Positions 25,402 to 33,432 of a stretch of 64,000 nucleotides of DNA are shown piece by piece. The notes under the pieces were generated by a model. The model worked only from the letters and a program-made list of their open reading frames with translations. It had not been told where the DNA came from and made no database searches. Within the stretch, counting starts at the first letter, position 1; each line of letters begins with the position of its first letter. The stretch is taken from assembly GCA_040754815.1 (NCBI GenBank), contig JBFMBX010000008.1:62001-126000 (forward strand), in the 5' to 3' direction. The DNA is from Bellilinea sp040754815. GTDB lineage: Bacteria > Chloroflexota > Anaerolineae > Anaerolineales > Anaerolineaceae. The position numbers were made by a program, and so were the translations under genes.

Positions 25402-28400
25402 ATGGCGGAAATTTTAATTCCGGTTGTCCGCACAAAAGTAATCCTCCCGCGCCGCCGGCCGGATATTCTTAGCCGCCAACGGCTTCTTTCTTATTTAGAT
25501 GAGTTAATCGAAAACCGTTTAATCATTGTTGCCGCACCGGCAGGGTATGGCAAGACTTCCCTGCTGGTGGATTTTGCCCATAGCACCGCCATGCCGGTTT
25601 GCTGGTTGTCTCTGGATACGATGGATTCTGAACCCCAACGCTTTATTGCCGGTGTAATTGCAGCAATTCAGACCACCTTTCCGGATTTTGGAAAAACCAG
25701 CATACCGGCTTTGAATGGTATGCCGCAGGAACGGTTGAATCTTGACGCGCTGGTTTCTTTGATCGTCAATGATATCTATGAAACAATTGACCAGCATTTT
25801 GTACTGGTAATTGATGATTATCATCTGGTTGAGAAGGTTCAGGAAATCAATTATTTCATCAATCGCTTTCTCCTGCTTGCAGATGAGAACTGCCATGTCA
25901 TTATTTCATCACGGCGATTGTTACCCCTTGCCGATATGCCCTTGCTGGTGGCTCGCTCAATGGTTGGCGGTATTGGTTTCGAGGAACTGGCTTTTCAACC
26001 GGAAGAAATTCGGAATTTATATCTGCAGAATTTCGGAATTTCCCTGACAGACCAACAATTAGAAGAACTTTCCCGCCTGACCGAGGGATGGATTACGGGT
26101 TTAATTCTTTCCACCCAGATTGAAAACGGTCAATTGACGACCCGCTTTCGGGCTAAAAAGGTGGCGGGGGTCAGTCTTTATGATTATCTTGCCCAGCAGG
26201 TGGTTGATCAGCAAAGCGAATACTTAAAAAGATTTTTGTACCGCACTTCATTGTTTGAAGAATTCGATGCCGAAATTTGCGCCTCGGTGTTGGGAAAGGG
26301 ATTGAATCTTGATGAGGATTGGAATTATCTCATCCATGAGGTTCAACGCAACAATCTCTTTGTTTTGCCGATTATCGAGGAGGAGCGAATCTGGCTTCGC
26401 TATCACCACCTGTTTCGGGATTATCTTCAAAACCGTTTGAATAATGAATTTCCCGATGAAGCTCGTCGTATTCAGGAAAGACTGGCCGAATATTATCAGG
26501 AAGTGGAGGAGTGGGAGCGTGCCTACCAGATTTATGAGCGGGTGGGGAATAAGGAAGCCAAAGCGCGGTTAATCGAAAAAGCGGGTGGAGTTCTGGTTTC
26601 AAAAGGCAGAATTTTGACGCTGCAATCCTGGCTGGAAGATTTACCTTCATTTTTTATTGAACGTTCACCTTTTTTATTGTCCATTCAGGGGGTTGTGCGC
26701 GTAATGTTGGGAGAGGTTAAGGAGGGAATCGAATCATTCAATCTCTCCTTAGGGTTGTGCTCGGAAAAAGATACCATTCTCTACGCCCACACCTTGATTC
26801 GGCGATCGGGTGCTTTTCGAATTTTCGGCGATCATACCCGCGCTTTGGAGGACGCAGAGAAGGCTTTGCAGATTCTGGAGCACTTTCCCGCTGAAAAGCA
26901 AATCTTTGCCACCGGCTTGCACGCCAAAGGGATAGTACTGAACTATTTGGGTAAAATCAGGGATTCATTGCATTGGTTAAACCGGGCTCGTGAAATTTTC
27001 TTTGAGATTGGGGATGAAGAATCTGCGACCAAAGTTGCCATGGGGATTGCGATGGCTTACCGCTATCTTGGCGATTTGGAAAGCGCAGAAAAGATTTATA
27101 AAGACGCTTTATTGTTTTATCAAAACAGCGGCAATGTGATCTGGCAGGCCAATCTGTTGAATAATCTGGGGGTTCTTCATGCACTGGCTGGTTATTATGA
27201 AACGGCTCTGGAAGAGCTGGAAAAAGCGATTTCATACGCTACATTAGGAGGGGATAACCGGCTAAAAGCCTACGCGTTGACCAGTCTTGGGGATTTGTTC
27301 AAGGATGTGGGTGCGATTGTGGAAGCCGAGCAAGCCTACCGCAAAGCCAATCAGATCATTGAGCAAATTCAGGATCAATTTCTTCGGTTTTATCTGACTT
27401 TTGCCATAAGCGAATTGCAGGTCTCGCAGAATCAAATTGCAGAGGCAGAGGCAACTCTTTCTCAGGCATGGCAAATGGCAGCAGATGCCGGTTCACTCTA
27501 TGAAGAAAATTTATGCAGGTGGTTGTCGGGCAAGATTGCAATCATTAAAGGGAATTTAGAGATTGCCGTAAAAAACCTTGAGGAAGCAGAAAAATATTTC
27601 TCGCTGGAAAGGCATCATGTAGAAGCCATTCGCTGCCGTTTGTTGTTACTGGTGGTTTATGGGCGGGTTAAAAATCAAAATAAACTAAAAAATCTACTGG
27701 AAGAACTGTTGCCTGTAGTTCAGGATAAAAAGTTTCACAACCTTGTTGGAAGCAGCGGCAGGCTCCTGCAAGAGACATTTCATAACGAAGGTGGAAATTC
27801 AGAAGATGTGCGGCTGATGATTGTTCCATTCCTGAAAGTGATTCAGCAGCACGAAAAACAATTACCCAATGTGCGAAAGCAACTAAGACAGCGATCTCAG
27901 GTGGTGCCTGTTTCACCTCCAGAATTAATCATCCTGACTTTTGGGAGAATTCAAGTTGCGCTTGGCGATCATATCATTACCGGGATGGAATGGCGTTCCC
28001 AGGCGGCCCGTGATTTGATGTTGCTCTTGATGTTACATCCGGAGGGGTTAACAAAGGAACAAATCGGTTTGATCTTCTGGCCGGATATCAGTCCGCCGGA
28101 ATTGAAGCTGAGATTTAAAAATACCATTTATCGCCTCCGCCATGCAGCCGGTAAGGATGTGATTATTTTTGAAGATGATATTTATTATTTCAATCGTGGT
28201 ATGGATTATGAGGCGGATTTTGAAACTTTCAACCACGAAATTCAGCTGGCGGGATTATCCCGAAAGCCTGACCAGCAGATAAAACATTATCGTAATGCAG
28301 TTGAATTATATAAAGGGGAATTTTTGCCGGAGATCAATGATGAATGGGCTTTACAGGAACGAGAGCGTTTGCACCAAAAATATCTGGCGGTTTTGAAGCG

Positions 28401-28671
28401 ATTAATCGAATTGTATTTAGAGACTTCACAACCGGTAGAAGCAATTACATTTGCAAATAAATATTTACAATATGATCCAACGAATGAAAATATTCACCAA
28501 ATTATATTGCGGTGTTACGCCAGCATGGGAAATATGAATATGGTTGAAAAACATTATAAAATGCTGGCAAACTTGTTGGAAAAAGAAATGGGTGGCGAAC
28601 CCAATCCGCAAACCATTGCCTTATATGATCTTTTAACTCGCAATCGCCGCAAAACAAAATCGGAAAATTGA
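25402..28671 (+). CDS. Large STAND/TPR/BTAD transcriptional regulator
   Basis: 1089 residues. The N-terminal MalT-like STAND NTPase has P-loop VAAPAGYGKTSLL near 45 and HFVLVIDDYHLV as Walker B, then the arm region with IWLRYHHLFRDYLQ. The centre (about 400-830) is a TPR superhelix with repeats such as NLLNNLGVLHALAGYYETAL. The C-terminus has an OmpR-type winged helix (about 845-930, ILTFGRIQVALG through KNTIYRLRHA) and a BTAD helical domain (about 935-1080). The order is MalT-like sensor with a SARP-like output in place of the LuxR helix-turn-helix. ATP plus a ligand bound by the TPRs probably controls DNA binding. Three 11-bp-spaced repeats 8 bp after its stop are a candidate target. Confidence 0.9.
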   Translation: MAEILIPVVRTKVILPRRRPDILSRQRLLSYLDELIENRLIIVAAPAGYGKTSLLVDFAHSTAMPVCWLSLDTMDSEPQRFIAGVIAAIQTTFPDFGKTSIPALNGMPQERLNLDALVSLIVNDIYETIDQHFVLVIDDYHLVEKVQEINYFINRFLLLADENCHVIISSRRLLPLADMPLLVARSMVGGIGFEELAFQPEEIRNLYLQNFGISLTDQQLEELSRLTEGWITGLILSTQIENGQLTTRFRAKKVAGVSLYDYLAQQVVDQQSEYLKRFLYRTSLFEEFDAEICASVLGKGLNLDEDWNYLIHEVQRNNLFVLPIIEEERIWLRYHHLFRDYLQNRLNNEFPDEARRIQERLAEYYQEVEEWERAYQIYERVGNKEAKARLIEKAGGVLVSKGRILTLQSWLEDLPSFFIERSPFLLSIQGVVRVMLGEVKEGIESFNLSLGLCSEKDTILYAHTLIRRSGAFRIFGDHTRALEDAEKALQILEHFPAEKQIFATGLHAKGIVLNYLGKIRDSLHWLNRAREIFFEIGDEESATKVAMGIAMAYRYLGDLESAEKIYKDALLFYQNSGNVIWQANLLNNLGVLHALAGYYETALEELEKAISYATLGGDNRLKAYALTSLGDLFKDVGAIVEAEQAYRKANQIIEQIQDQFLRFYLTFAISELQVSQNQIAEAEATLSQAWQMAADAGSLYEENLCRWLSGKIAIIKGNLEIAVKNLEEAEKYFSLERHHVEAIRCRLLLLVVYGRVKNQNKLKNLLEELLPVVQDKKFHNLVGSSGRLLQETFHNEGGNSEDVRLMIVPFLKVIQQHEKQLPNVRKQLRQRSQVVPVSPPELIILTFGRIQVALGDHIITGMEWRSQAARDLMLLLMLHPEGLTKEQIGLIFWPDISPPELKLRFKNTIYRLRHAAGKDVIIFEDDIYYFNRGMDYEADFETFNHEIQLAGLSRKPDQQIKHYRNAVELYKGEFLPEINDEWALQERERLHQKYLAVLKRLIELYLETSQPVEAITFANKYLQYDPTNENIHQIILRCYASMGNMNMVEKHYKMLANLLEKEMGGEPNPQTIALYDLLTRNRRKTKSEN

Positions 28672-28678
28672 ATCCCTG

Positions 28679-28712
28679 TTAACTGATTCTTAACAAAACG
28701 TTAACATAAAAT
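28679..28712 (+). promoter_or_regulatory. Three TTAAC direct repeats with 11-bp period plus -10
   Basis: TTAAC begins at 28679, 28690 and 28701, exactly one helical turn apart, and TAAAAT (28707-28712) could be the -10. SARP-type BTAD regulators bind short direct repeats at 11-bp spacing overlapping a weak -35, so this may be the target of the regulator encoded just upstream. It would drive the two peptide genes. Confidence 0.45.
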
Positions 28713-28811
28713 TCGCTGAAAAACGCCTCAAAACCGGTTTACGGCAGCCTCTTTGGAAGCCTACCCCTGATTAAACTGAAGTATATCCAAACCAAAAGAG
28801 GAGAGGCTGAA

Positions 28812-28937
28812 ATGAAAAAGATCAATTCCCGCGTCATTTTGTTCGTGCTGACAGTTGCGTTGTTCGTTTTGGGCTCGGGAGCACCGGAAGCCGGCCCCGG
28901 TATCATCAATAGCATCATCACCTTCCCGGGCTGGTAA
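28812..28937 (+). CDS. Short exported/membrane peptide, copy 1
   Basis: A 41-residue ORF. A basic start MKKINSR leads into a hydrophobic core VILFVLTVALFVLG, then SGAPEAGPG and the C-terminal tail IINSIITFPGW. The layout fits a secretion signal with possible cleavage after SGA or PEA, releasing a 14-17-residue peptide, or a one-helix membrane peptide. GAGGAGAGG lies 6 nt before the ATG. The protein is identical to copy 2 although codons 14, 26 and 33 differ (ACA/ACG, GAA/GAG, AAT/AAC), which shows that it is translated and conserved. The family is unknown to me; a signalling or bacteriocin-like role is inference from size and context. Confidence 0.8.
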   Translation: MKKINSRVILFVLTVALFVLGSGAPEAGPGIINSIITFPGW

Positions 28938-29012
28938 ACAGTCGCACGGTAATCCCCAGGTAGCAAAACCCAATAAAAAATGGCTTGAGACAGGCAAAGA
29001 GGAAAGGCTGAA

Positions 29013-29138
29013 ATGAAAAAGATCAATTCCCGCGTCATTTTGTTCGTGCTGACGGTTGCGTTGTTCGTTTTGGGCTCGGGAGCACCGGAGGCCGGCCCCG
29101 GTATCATCAACAGCATCATCACCTTCCCGGGCTGGTAA
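29013..29138 (+). CDS. Short exported/membrane peptide, copy 2
   Basis: Encodes exactly the same 41 residues as copy 1, with its own ribosome-binding site GAGGAAAGG. It lies 75 bp after the first stop codon and 23 bp before the DUF5317 gene, so it is probably in the same transcript. Three synonymous differences from copy 1 mean the duplication is not brand new or not a sequencing artefact. Confidence 0.8.
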   Translation: MKKINSRVILFVLTVALFVLGSGAPEAGPGIINSIITFPGW

Positions 29139-29161
29139 TCGAACGACGGGTTTTTGCTTGA

Positions 29162-29749
29162 ATGATACTCCTTGTTGCAATCATCGCAGGGCTGACAGCC
29201 GGTCTGATTCGAGCAAAAATCTCACATCGCCCTTACCATCCTTTCGAATTTCGATATGGGTGGCTGGTATTGGTAGCTCTCTTCATCCAATGGCTGGCAT
29301 TTGGTTTCCCACCGACACGCACTTTGTATTCGGATGAAGCGGCAAGCGTAAGTCTGGTACTTTCACAATTCATTTTGTTGATATTTGCATGGTTCAATCG
29401 GAAAATTCCCGGTTTCCTGCTGCTGGCAGGCGGATTGGTTCTCAACCTGCTGGTAATCAGCCTGAACGGCGGCTTCATGCCCATCAGCCCCGAAACGGTG
29501 CAGTGGTTACGCGGTGATCCGGCACTCACGGGCTGGCAGGTAGGCGAACGATTGGGAACGGGAAAAGATATTGTGCTTCCGATTGACCAAACCAAACTCG
29601 AATTTCTTGCTGACCGTTTTCGCACCCCTTACACTCCGTACTATCGGGTGGCTTTCAGCGCTGGAGATGTACTTATCGCAATTGGAGCTTTCTGGTTGCT
29701 CTGGTCGGTGGGGGGAAGAGGCGGGCAAGATTCGAGAAAGGAGAATTAA
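29162..29749 (+). CDS. DUF5317 membrane protein
   Basis: A 195-residue integral membrane protein with about five helices. MILLVAIIAGLTAGLIRAKI opens the first helix. LVISLNGGFMPIS is the conserved NGG-MP motif of the DUF5317 family, and the end returns to a helix (DVLIAIGAFWLLWSV). The function of the family is unknown to me. It is 23 bp downstream of peptide copy 2 and 2 bp upstream of the NHLP-like gene, so all are likely one operon. It could handle the peptides, but no protease or transporter motif is seen. Confidence 0.75.
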   Translation: MILLVAIIAGLTAGLIRAKISHRPYHPFEFRYGWLVLVALFIQWLAFGFPPTRTLYSDEAASVSLVLSQFILLIFAWFNRKIPGFLLLAGGLVLNLLVISLNGGFMPISPETVQWLRGDPALTGWQVGERLGTGKDIVLPIDQTKLEFLADRFRTPYTPYYRVAFSAGDVLIAIGAFWLLWSVGGRGGQDSRKEN

Positions 29750-29751
29750 CG

Positions 29752-30039
29752 ATGACACCCTCTCTTTTTGAGACAAGAAAAAGTGATTATCGGGATGCCT
29801 CTGAAGAATATGGACGCATTCTCACCGCGGCTGTGATCAGTGCCCAGTTCCGTCAATTACTGCTCAGCAACCCTGCCAAGGCACTGGCAGCAGGCTTTGG
29901 AGGTGAGGCCTTTCAACTCAGTAACGAAGATCGTTCCCGCCTGGTGGCTATTCGTGCCACTTCACTGGCCGACTTTGCCTCGCAATTAACCGGTTATACT
30001 GCCAATCGCTCAATACAAACAGCTGTTTGTGGAGATTAA
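29752..30039 (+). CDS. Small NHLP-clan-like protein (RiPP-leader-like)
   Basis: 95 residues. The central part FRQLLLSNPAKALAAGFG, then LSNEDRSRLVAIRATSLADF, follows the pattern of nitrile-hydratase-like leader peptides and Os1348/Franean1_4349-type small proteins. The tail ANRSIQTAVCGD has one Cys. Such domains often serve as leaders of modified peptides, but many stand-alone copies have no core, and no modification enzyme is encoded nearby. GGAG lies 9 nt before the ATG. Confidence 0.55.
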   Translation: MTPSLFETRKSDYRDASEEYGRILTAAVISAQFRQLLLSNPAKALAAGFGGEAFQLSNEDRSRLVAIRATSLADFASQLTGYTANRSIQTAVCGD

Positions 30040-30133
30040 TGGTTTATATCTTATTCAGGTTGAGGGGATTCCGGAAACTGTTTCCCTGCCAGCACATTGA
30101 GGCTTGCGTCTTCGCTTACAAGGAATGGACTCC

Positions 30134-31291
30134 ATGATTACAGGGAATCTTTATTTTGGCGGCGATTTATTCAGCCGCCTTGGAAAACGCATAGCTCCCC
30201 TCGTGGTTGAAGAATGGGGAGAAGGCGGCGACCTGGCTGCACAGTGGTTGCAGATTGAGGGGTCGTCCAGTTTGTTACATGAAATAGCGGTGAAGGCAGT
30301 GGAATTACTGGATGTCAAACACTGTCAGATTTTGGTTTTGTCTGCAGATGGATATTTTCACCGGCAGGCTTATTATCATTCTCAAAACACGCTAAGTCGC
30401 TCCAATGGAGCCTTTCGCAATTATCCCCGGCTGAATCATTTTCTTCAAAGTGTGGTGCTTAGCGAAGGCCCGATATTGATTGGATATCGGGATCCGTTCC
30501 TTGGATTGGAAGAAAGACGATTGTTAAAAGTGCAGGGAACGGAAAATCTGGTGCTCTTCCCGATGAGATTGGAAACTGAACCGGTGGGCATTTTTGCTCT
30601 TTCTTTTGACCGGTTTCATTCGATTGATCAACGACTGCCGCTGGCGCGGATGTTTTCAGAACAGGCTGCTCAGGCCATTCAAAGGGAGGGTTTGGCCCTC
30701 ACGGAAGAAGAATCGGCGGTTGAAATTGTGTTGGCGCTGGCCAAAGCACTCGAATCGCGAGATTTATCCACCGGCTCTCACTGCCGGAGAATTACCCGTA
30801 TTGCCGAACAGGTTGCAATTCGAATGGGCTGTACCTTTCGGGAGGTTCAAGATATCCGGCGGGCGGCATTACTTCATGATATCGGAAAGATCGGAATTCC
30901 CGATCAGATACTCCACAAGCCCGGCCCCTTAACTGAACGGGAATGGGCAATCATGCGCCAGCACCCGGAAATTGGAGCCAGAATCTTGAGATTGGTCCAT
31001 GGCTTGAACGAGGTTGCGAAGCTGGTACTGGCTCATCACGAACGCTATGATGGCTCAGGTTACCCCTACGGTTTGAGCGGCGATGCCATTCCGTTGGGGT
31101 CGCGGATCTTGAGCGTGGTAGATGCTTTTGGAGCGATGATTACCGACCGGGTTTACCGGCCGGCGTTATCCTTCCGGGATGCGGTGGCAGAGTTAAAACG
31201 ATGCGCTGGAACTCACTTTGACCCCCACGTTGTGGATGTATTTCTGGAACTAATCAGTGCTGGTTCGGATGGGATGGAAGATGTAGGGTGA
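30134..31291 (+). CDS. GAF + HD-GYP cyclic-di-GMP phosphodiesterase
   Basis: 385 residues. The N-terminal half (about 35-200) is GAF-like (LLDVKHCQILVLSADGYF through VGIFALSFDRF). The C-terminal HD-GYP domain (about 205-375) has RRAALLHDIGKIGIPDQILH, MRQHPEIGARIL, and LAHHERYDGSGYPYGLSGD with the full GYP motif. It should hydrolyse c-di-GMP in response to a signal sensed by GAF. I chose the ATG at 30134, with AGGA 9 nt upstream, over a TTG at 30104. It is 94 bp after the NHLP-like gene and ends at a strong terminator. Confidence 0.9.
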   Translation: MITGNLYFGGDLFSRLGKRIAPLVVEEWGEGGDLAAQWLQIEGSSSLLHEIAVKAVELLDVKHCQILVLSADGYFHRQAYYHSQNTLSRSNGAFRNYPRLNHFLQSVVLSEGPILIGYRDPFLGLEERRLLKVQGTENLVLFPMRLETEPVGIFALSFDRFHSIDQRLPLARMFSEQAAQAIQREGLALTEEESAVEIVLALAKALESRDLSTGSHCRRITRIAEQVAIRMGCTFREVQDIRRAALLHDIGKIGIPDQILHKPGPLTEREWAIMRQHPEIGARILRLVHGLNEVAKLVLAHHERYDGSGYPYGLSGDAIPLGSRILSVVDAFGAMITDRVYRPALSFRDAVAELKRCAGTHFDPHVVDVFLELISAGSDGMEDVG

Positions 31292-31313
31292 AGTCATCCC
31301 GATCTTGAATTAA

Positions 31314-31357
31314 GGTGCCCCATGCGAAGTGTACAGCGTCATGGGGCACCCCTTTTT
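31314..31357 (+). terminator. Strong Rho-independent terminator after the HD-GYP gene
   Basis: A perfect 11-bp stem GGTGCCCCATG (31314-31324) with CATGGGGCACC (31340-31350) is followed by five T residues at 31353-31357. It closes the peptide/HD-GYP transcription unit. Confidence 0.9.
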
Positions 31358-31772
31358 AACCAGAAGAGGCGGCGCGCCGGTTGATCAGACTGATTCGAAC
31401 TTCCGGAAGGTCGGTGTAGATCAAGAACAGTGCCGAGAGCAGGATGCTAATTAATGTCAACGAAACGTAGGACACGTTCAATCTAACCACACCATCCACA
31501 AGAATAGAAGCACGCGGCATTAGCAGCATTAAACGGCTGATGATATTGAAGCCATGAGAAAAGGAGATCAAATACCACGGCCAGGGTTGAACAGCCCCGC
31601 GAAAGACCAGTTGTATGGAAGCAATCAGAGCCAAGATGGATAACAGGAGGGGTAGCCACCATTCCTGCGTTGCGGGGGAATATGAATCGGGGGGTAAAAG
31701 GAGGATGGGGAGAAATTGGATGATCAATAAGAAAATAACGACAGATGGTTGGGCAAGCTTCTTCCGCAACAT
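31356..31772 (-). CDS. Four-helix membrane protein of unknown function
   Basis: 138 residues. Four hydrophobic stretches are visible: VVIFLLIIQFLPILLL, LPLLLSILALIASIQLVF, YLISFSHGFNIISRLMLLM and YVSLTLISILLSALFLIY. The C-terminus is basic. No catalytic motif is recognised. The stop codon overlaps the last bases of the convergent terminator. The 371 bp between this gene and the substrate-binding protein gene are described under the liv promoter and leader. Confidence 0.6.
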   Translation of the reverse strand: MLRKKLAQPSVVIFLLIIQFLPILLLPPDSYSPATQEWWLPLLLSILALIASIQLVFRGAVQPWPWYLISFSHGFNIISRLMLLMPRASILVDGVVRLNVSYVSLTLISILLSALFLIYTDLPEVRISLINRRAASSG

Positions 31773-31890
31773 GATTGTTTACTCCGTTATTAAATTTGAA
31801 CAGGACGGGGAAGGCTTTACAGGTCAATATTACAATTTGTAAAAGCAATTGTCAAGCAATAACGCCAAAAAATTTAAGGGGGTTTTACAC

Positions 31891-31919
31891 TTGACAATTT
31901 GAGCATGTTTCTCTATTAT
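31891..31919 (+). promoter_or_regulatory. Promoter of the branched-chain transporter operon
   Basis: TTGACA (31891-31896), 17 bp, TATTAT (31914-31919). A perfect 9-bp inverted repeat, TGCAATTTC (31928-31936) and GAAATTGCA (31947-31955), sits at the expected transcription start and could be an operator or a 5' hairpin. The region 31773-31890 holds nothing I can assign. Confidence 0.7.
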
Positions 31920-32016
31920 ATGCACTATGCAATTTCAAGTAAAAACGAAATTGCAGGTTTTCATTCAATTCCCTCTTGTTTTTTAATTTCTATATGCAAT
32001 AAGAGGTTGCCTTTAG

Positions 32017-32060
32017 GGAAGGAGGTGGTATTGTTCTATATAATAAGTAAAGTATTGTGA
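32017..32060 (+). other. Possible Ile/Val/Leu-containing leader ORF in the liv 5' UTR
   Basis: An unusually strong ribosome-binding sequence, GGAAGGAGGTGG at 32017-32028, precedes no annotated gene start. A TTG at 32031 opens a nine-codon ORF, MFYIISKVL, stopping at 32058-32060, and the stop overlaps a GTG at 32057 in frame with the substrate-binding protein gene. Four of nine residues are branched-chain amino acids, the substrates of the transporter. No clear terminator follows, so any control would be by translation coupling. Confidence 0.25.
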
Positions 32061-32143
32061 AGTTTCGTTTGCTTTGGAAAGCGCGGCGGGGGACCAAAAA
32101 CAAAATATCGTGTTGTTCATTTGCCAAATGTATGGAGGAGAAT

Positions 32144-33310
32144 ATGCGTTTCATAAAATTTTTCAGTTTATTGATTGTCGCTGCACTTGTGCTTTCGGCC
32201 TGCGCCCAGGGCGGCAGCACCGGCGGCCAGCAACAGGAATTGAAGGTGGCGATTCTGGCACCGCTTTCCGGTCCGGTACCCACCTTCGGTGTGTCCACCC
32301 GTGATGGAGCCTTGATGGCAATTGATGAATGGAACGCCAAGGGTGGTGTATTGGGTATGAAGATTGTCCCCATTGTGGAGGACAGCCAATGCACACCGGA
32401 TCCGGCGGTCAATGCTGCCAATAAGGTCATTGATCAGGATGGGGTGAAGTTCATTGTTGGCGAAGTTTGCTCCAAGGCATCCATTCCGGTTTCGGAAATT
32501 GCCAATGCCAAGGGTGTCATCCAAATCAGCCCGACCTCAACGAATGAACAGGTCACCGTGGATGCTAACGGGAATGTTAAACCCTATATTTTCCGCGCCT
32601 GCTTCATTGATCCATTCCAGGGCTATGTTGGGGCAAAATTTGCCATCGAGCAACTTGGTGCCAAAACTGCCTTCGTCATGCTGGATCAGGCTAATGACTA
32701 TGTAAAGGGTCTGGCCACCGAATTTGCCAAGAACTTTGAAGAAATGGGCGGCACGGTGGTAGGTACGGAATCCTACACTTCTACCGATACCGATTTCTCG
32801 GTTATCCTTGGCAAGATTGCTGAGGCCAAACCGGATGTGGTCTACCTGCCCGATTACTATAACATTGTCAACCTGGTGACCAAGCAAGCCAAAGAAAAAG
32901 GTATTAATGTGCCGTTCATCGGCGGCGATGGCTGGGACTCCCCCGATCTGGATGTAACTTCGGCTGCGGGCGGCTACTTCACCAATCACTACTCGCCGGA
33001 TGACCCACGCCCTGAGGTGGTCAACTTCTTGAAGGCCTACGGCGAAAAGTACAAGGATGAGAGCGGTAATCCCAAAGTCCCGGATGCATTGGCTGCACTG
33101 GCTTACGATGCCACCAATGTTCTGCTGCAGGCAATTAACGATGCCGGCACTACCGATACCACCAAAGTGAAAGAAACGCTGGAGAAGATTACCTACAAAG
33201 GCGTTTCTGGCACCATTACTTATGATGCCAATCACAATCCCATCAAATCCGCTGCTTTGCTGGCAGTAACAGCCGACGGCGTTAAATTCGAAACGATTGT
33301 TAATCCTTAG
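32144..33310 (+). CDS. livK: Branched-chain amino-acid ABC transporter, substrate-binding lipoprotein
   Basis: 388 residues. The signal peptide ends in a lipobox (VAALVLSACAQG, Cys near residue 20). The mature type I periplasmic-binding fold has LKVAILAPLSGPVPTFGVST, VKFIVGEVCSKASIPVSEIA, ADVVYLPDYYNIVNLV-like hinge segments and a C-terminal KVKETLEKITYKGVSGTI. It captures Leu/Ile/Val or related compounds outside the membrane. GGAGGAG lies before the ATG at 32144. It is followed by a hairpin and then the permease genes. Confidence 0.92.
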   Translation: MRFIKFFSLLIVAALVLSACAQGGSTGGQQQELKVAILAPLSGPVPTFGVSTRDGALMAIDEWNAKGGVLGMKIVPIVEDSQCTPDPAVNAANKVIDQDGVKFIVGEVCSKASIPVSEIANAKGVIQISPTSTNEQVTVDANGNVKPYIFRACFIDPFQGYVGAKFAIEQLGAKTAFVMLDQANDYVKGLATEFAKNFEEMGGTVVGTESYTSTDTDFSVILGKIAEAKPDVVYLPDYYNIVNLVTKQAKEKGINVPFIGGDGWDSPDLDVTSAAGGYFTNHYSPDDPRPEVVNFLKAYGEKYKDESGNPKVPDALAALAYDATNVLLQAINDAGTTDTTKVKETLEKITYKGVSGTITYDANHNPIKSAALLAVTADGVKFETIVNP

Positions 33311-33333
33311 CGCCTACCCTGTTAACCAAACTG

Positions 33334-33362
33334 TGGAGGGCAGCCGGCCGGGTTGCCCTCCA
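33334..33362 (+). terminator. Hairpin between substrate-binding protein and permease genes
   Basis: GGAGGGCA (33335-33342) pairs with TGCCCTCC (33354-33361) around a G/C-rich loop. A T run follows only after ten bases. It is probably a partial terminator or mRNA-stabilising hairpin that gives more binding protein than permease. Confidence 0.5.
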
Positions 33363-33432
33363 ATTTCGGTTTTTTGAATATGTGAGAAAGTAATTCTTCA
33401 TCAGGCAATTCAAATTTGGAGGTGCTCGGCCG

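Larger units (their letters stand above)
28795..29138 (+). repeat. Tandem duplication of the peptide gene
   Basis: Two 143-bp units, 28795-28937 and 28996-29138, are offset by 201 bp. They differ at only four bases: one in the ribosome-binding site and three synonymous changes in the coding part. The 58-bp spacers around them are unrelated. Confidence 0.95.

Noticed and set aside
28739..29180. Two antisense open frames of 127 and 139 codons with repeated sequence over the peptide genes
   Set aside because: They are the reverse complement of the tandem duplication. Codon-level conservation (synonymous changes only) and ribosome-binding sites support the plus-strand peptides instead.
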